Origin: Halorussus amylolyticus
GTDB taxonomy: Archaea > Halobacteriota > Halobacteria > Halobacteriales > Haladaptataceae
NCBI RefSeq assembly: GCF_004143485.2
Contig: NZ_ML974130.1
Location: 119,682-170,906, forward strand
Direction: 5' to 3'
Length of the DNA stretch: 51,225 bases
Under the pieces are notes generated by a model. It saw only the letters and a program-made list of their open reading frames with translations. It was not told where the DNA came from and searched no databases. Below are positions 49,667-51,225 of this stretch, piece after piece. Made by a program: the position numbers and the translations under genes. How positions within the stretch are numbered: position 1 is the stretch's first letter; every line of letters begins with the position of its first letter.

Positions 49667-51046
49667 TCAGGCCGTCTGCTGTTCGGCCGCGACGTCCCGG
49701 ACCGCGTCGACGATAACGTCCATCGCGGTCTCGGCGAGGTCGTCGGTGATGACCAGCGGCGGGAGGAGTCGCAGGACGTTGCCGTGGCGGCCCGCCTTCC
49801 AGACGAGGACGCCGCGCTCGTAGCACAGGTCCTGAATCGCGGCGACGGTGTCGCTGTCCGGGTCGCCGTTCTCGTCCACGAACTCCGCGCCGACGAACAG
49901 TCCCTTTCCGCGAACCTCGCCGATGCTGCCGGTCTCGTCGCCGACGGTGCGGAGTCGGTCGCGGATGTACTCGCCGACCGCCCGGCCGTGAGCCAGCAGG
50001 TCGTGGTCCTGAATGTACTCGATGGCCCGCGTGCCCGCGCGCATTGCGACGACGTGCCCGCGGTAGGTGCCCGCGTGGTCGCCCGACCCCCACGTGTCGA
50101 GGTCGTCGTGGTACATCATCGCCGACAGCGGGAAGCCGACGCCGCCGAGCGCCTTCGCGGTCGTCATCGCGTCGGGGGTCACGTCGTACCACTCGCTCGC
50201 CCACCACTGGCCGGACCGGCCGAGTCCGCTCTGAATCTCGTCGAACACGAGGAGTACGTCGTTGTCGTCGGCGATGTCGCGGAGTCCCTGTAAGAATCCC
50301 TCCGGGGGCGTGATGATGCCGCCCTCGCCCTGAATCGGCTCGACGAAGATTCCGGCCGGGTTGGCGAGTCCGCCGTAGGGGTCTTCGAGAATCGCCCGGA
50401 CCTCTTCGAGCGCGTGGTCGACCGCTTCCTGAGGCGCTTTGTCCTGGCCGAACGGGTGGGGGTACGGCGCGTGGACAACGTCCGAGAGCAGGGGGGTGTA
50501 GCTGTCCTTGAACCCCTTGTTGCCGGTGAGGCTCATCGCGCCGCTGGTCGCGCCGTGGTACGCGCCGCGGAACGCGATGAGTCCGTCGCCGCCGGTGTTG
50601 TACTTTGCGAGCTTGATGGCGGCCTCGATGGCGTCGCTTCCGGTCGGGCCGCCGAAGACGACCTTGTTGTTGCCCCGGAGCCCGCCGGGCGCGATTTCGT
50701 CGAGCTTCTCGATGAGCTCGAGTCGCGCCTCGGTCGGGAAGTCCACGGTGTGAACGAGCTTGTCGGCCTGCTCGTGGACCGCGTCCATCACGTAGGGGTT
50801 CGCGTGGCCGACGTTCAGCACGCCGATGCCCGCGAACATGTCGATGAAGGTGTTGCCGTCGGCGTCGCGGACGGTCGCGCCCTTCCCGGATTCGAACGCG
50901 ACCGGGATGTCCTCGGGGTACGCGACCGCGCTGCTGTCGATTTCGCGCTGTTTTTCGAGTAGCTTCTGCGATTCGGGTCCGGGAACCGCCCCGACGTCGG
51001 GTGCGTCGTCGTAGTGCAGTTCGTCTATCGGTGGTCCAGCCGTCAT
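49667..51046 (-). CDS. class III PLP aminotransferase (candidate diaminobutyrate transaminase)
   Basis: A 459-residue aminotransferase. Visible are [55 protein letters not shown], the cofactor aspartate in [18 protein letters not shown] and the PLP lysine in [17 protein letters not shown]. The GxxxxNVGHA N-terminal pattern is shared with 4-aminobutyrate and 2,4-diaminobutyrate transaminases (EctB/DoeD-like). The ATG at 51046 lies 27-28 nt after a TATA-like ATATTTAAG (51071-51079), so longer versions to 51136 are rejected. It leads ridA. With the ectoine hydrolase homologue it would convert diaminobutyrate to aspartate semialdehyde, by inference. Confidence 0.88.
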   Translation of the reverse strand: MTAGPPIDELHYDDAPDVGAVPGPESQKLLEKQREIDSSAVAYPEDIPVAFESGKGATVRDADGNTFIDMFAGIGVLNVGHANPYVMDAVHEQADKLVHTVDFPTEARLELIEKLDEIAPGGLRGNNKVVFGGPTGSDAIEAAIKLAKYNTGGDGLIAFRGAYHGATSGAMSLTGNKGFKDSYTPLLSDVVHAPYPHPFGQDKAPQEAVDHALEEVRAILEDPYGGLANPAGIFVEPIQGEGGIITPPEGFLQGLRDIADDNDVLLVFDEIQSGLGRSGQWWASEWYDVTPDAMTTAKALGGVGFPLSAMMYHDDLDTWGSGDHAGTYRGHVVAMRAGTRAIEYIQDHDLLAHGRAVGEYIRDRLRTVGDETGSIGEVRGKGLFVGAEFVDENGDPDSDTVAAIQDLCYERGVLVWKAGRHGNVLRLLPPLVITDDLAETAMDVIVDAVRDVAAEQQTA

Positions 51047-51158
51047 ACGAGAGTCCATGCGAATGACTCTTAAATATCTTGTCCACGGATTCCATAGATG
51101 CTGTACACAAAAACTGGTAGCAAAAACCGGCAGCAAAAATCGGTCGGACCACGGTCGC

Positions 51159-51197
51159 GGGGGGGGGGGGGGGGCGGGGGGGGGGCCCCCCCCCCCC
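51159..51197. other. low-complexity contig-end sequence, probable assembly artefact
   Basis: Long runs of G followed by runs of C without codon structure, as at the other end of the window. The short rest, 51198-51225, is also GC-rich and carries no feature. Confidence 0.75.
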
Positions 51198-51225
51198 GCG
51201 GCCGCGGGGCGGCCGACCCGGGACC

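Noticed and set aside
49200-51152. A 650-codon open frame on the minus strand over ridA and the aminotransferase
   Set aside because: It is out of frame with two well-supported genes and is almost entirely Arg, Gly and Pro.

Overview
The window is about 51 kb of haloarchaeal chromosome. The DNA is GC-rich, the predicted proteins are strongly acidic, and many genes match small families found only in Halobacteria. Many genes have a TATA-like element about 27 nt before the start codon, which predicts leaderless mRNAs; I used this to choose several starts. The genus cannot be fixed from the sequence alone. Halobacteriales, perhaps Halorussus-like, is my guess. Both ends (about 1-80 and 51159-51197) are long G or C homopolymer runs that look like contig-end artefacts, and the left one cuts argE.

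Region 1 (81-7777, all minus strand) is arginine biosynthesis by the LysW carrier route: argG-argH, then lysW-argX-argC-argB-argD-argE with overlapping or 1-nt junctions. Region 2 (7778-19828) is a housekeeping mixture: a 2H-phosphoesterase, an aldo/keto reductase, an MFS transporter, a cupin with a zinc ribbon, a zinc-containing 7Fe-type ferredoxin, a PHP phosphoesterase, several small conserved haloarchaeal proteins, a VapBC toxin-antitoxin pair and an XPD/DinG-type Fe-S helicase. Region 3 (19829-24666) has a Tat-exported cupredoxin, a 30-residue membrane protein, a class III aminotransferase and two riboflavin genes (ribB and the HTH-fused CTP-dependent kinase rbkR). It also holds two structured intergenic elements that share end motifs.

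Region 4 (24792-29394) is an iron or siderophore uptake unit: FAD oxidoreductase, FecCD-type permease, ATPase and Tat lipoprotein binding protein. Palindromes resembling DtxR-family iron boxes lie before the operon and before the binding protein, and a third lies before the ferredoxin of region 2. Region 5 (29482-34806) has a winged-helix regulator, tRNA wyosine synthase twy1, an ABC exporter pair, a second winged-helix regulator with a membrane protein, and an RDD protein.

Region 6 (34961-51046) looks like a catabolic island. It starts with a close match to ectoine hydrolase (DoeA/EutD) and includes two candidate deacetylases (an M20 amidohydrolase and an AstE/AspA-family protein), two class III aminotransferases, a BCCT osmolyte transporter, RidA, a threonine ammonia-lyase, a cupin, and a D-2-hydroxyacid dehydrogenase followed by an FAD/Fe-S oxidoreductase. 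The simplest reading is uptake of ectoine or a related solute, ring opening, deacetylation and transamination toward aspartate semialdehyde. That pathway is inferred; no aspartate-semialdehyde dehydrogenase gene is visible in the window.
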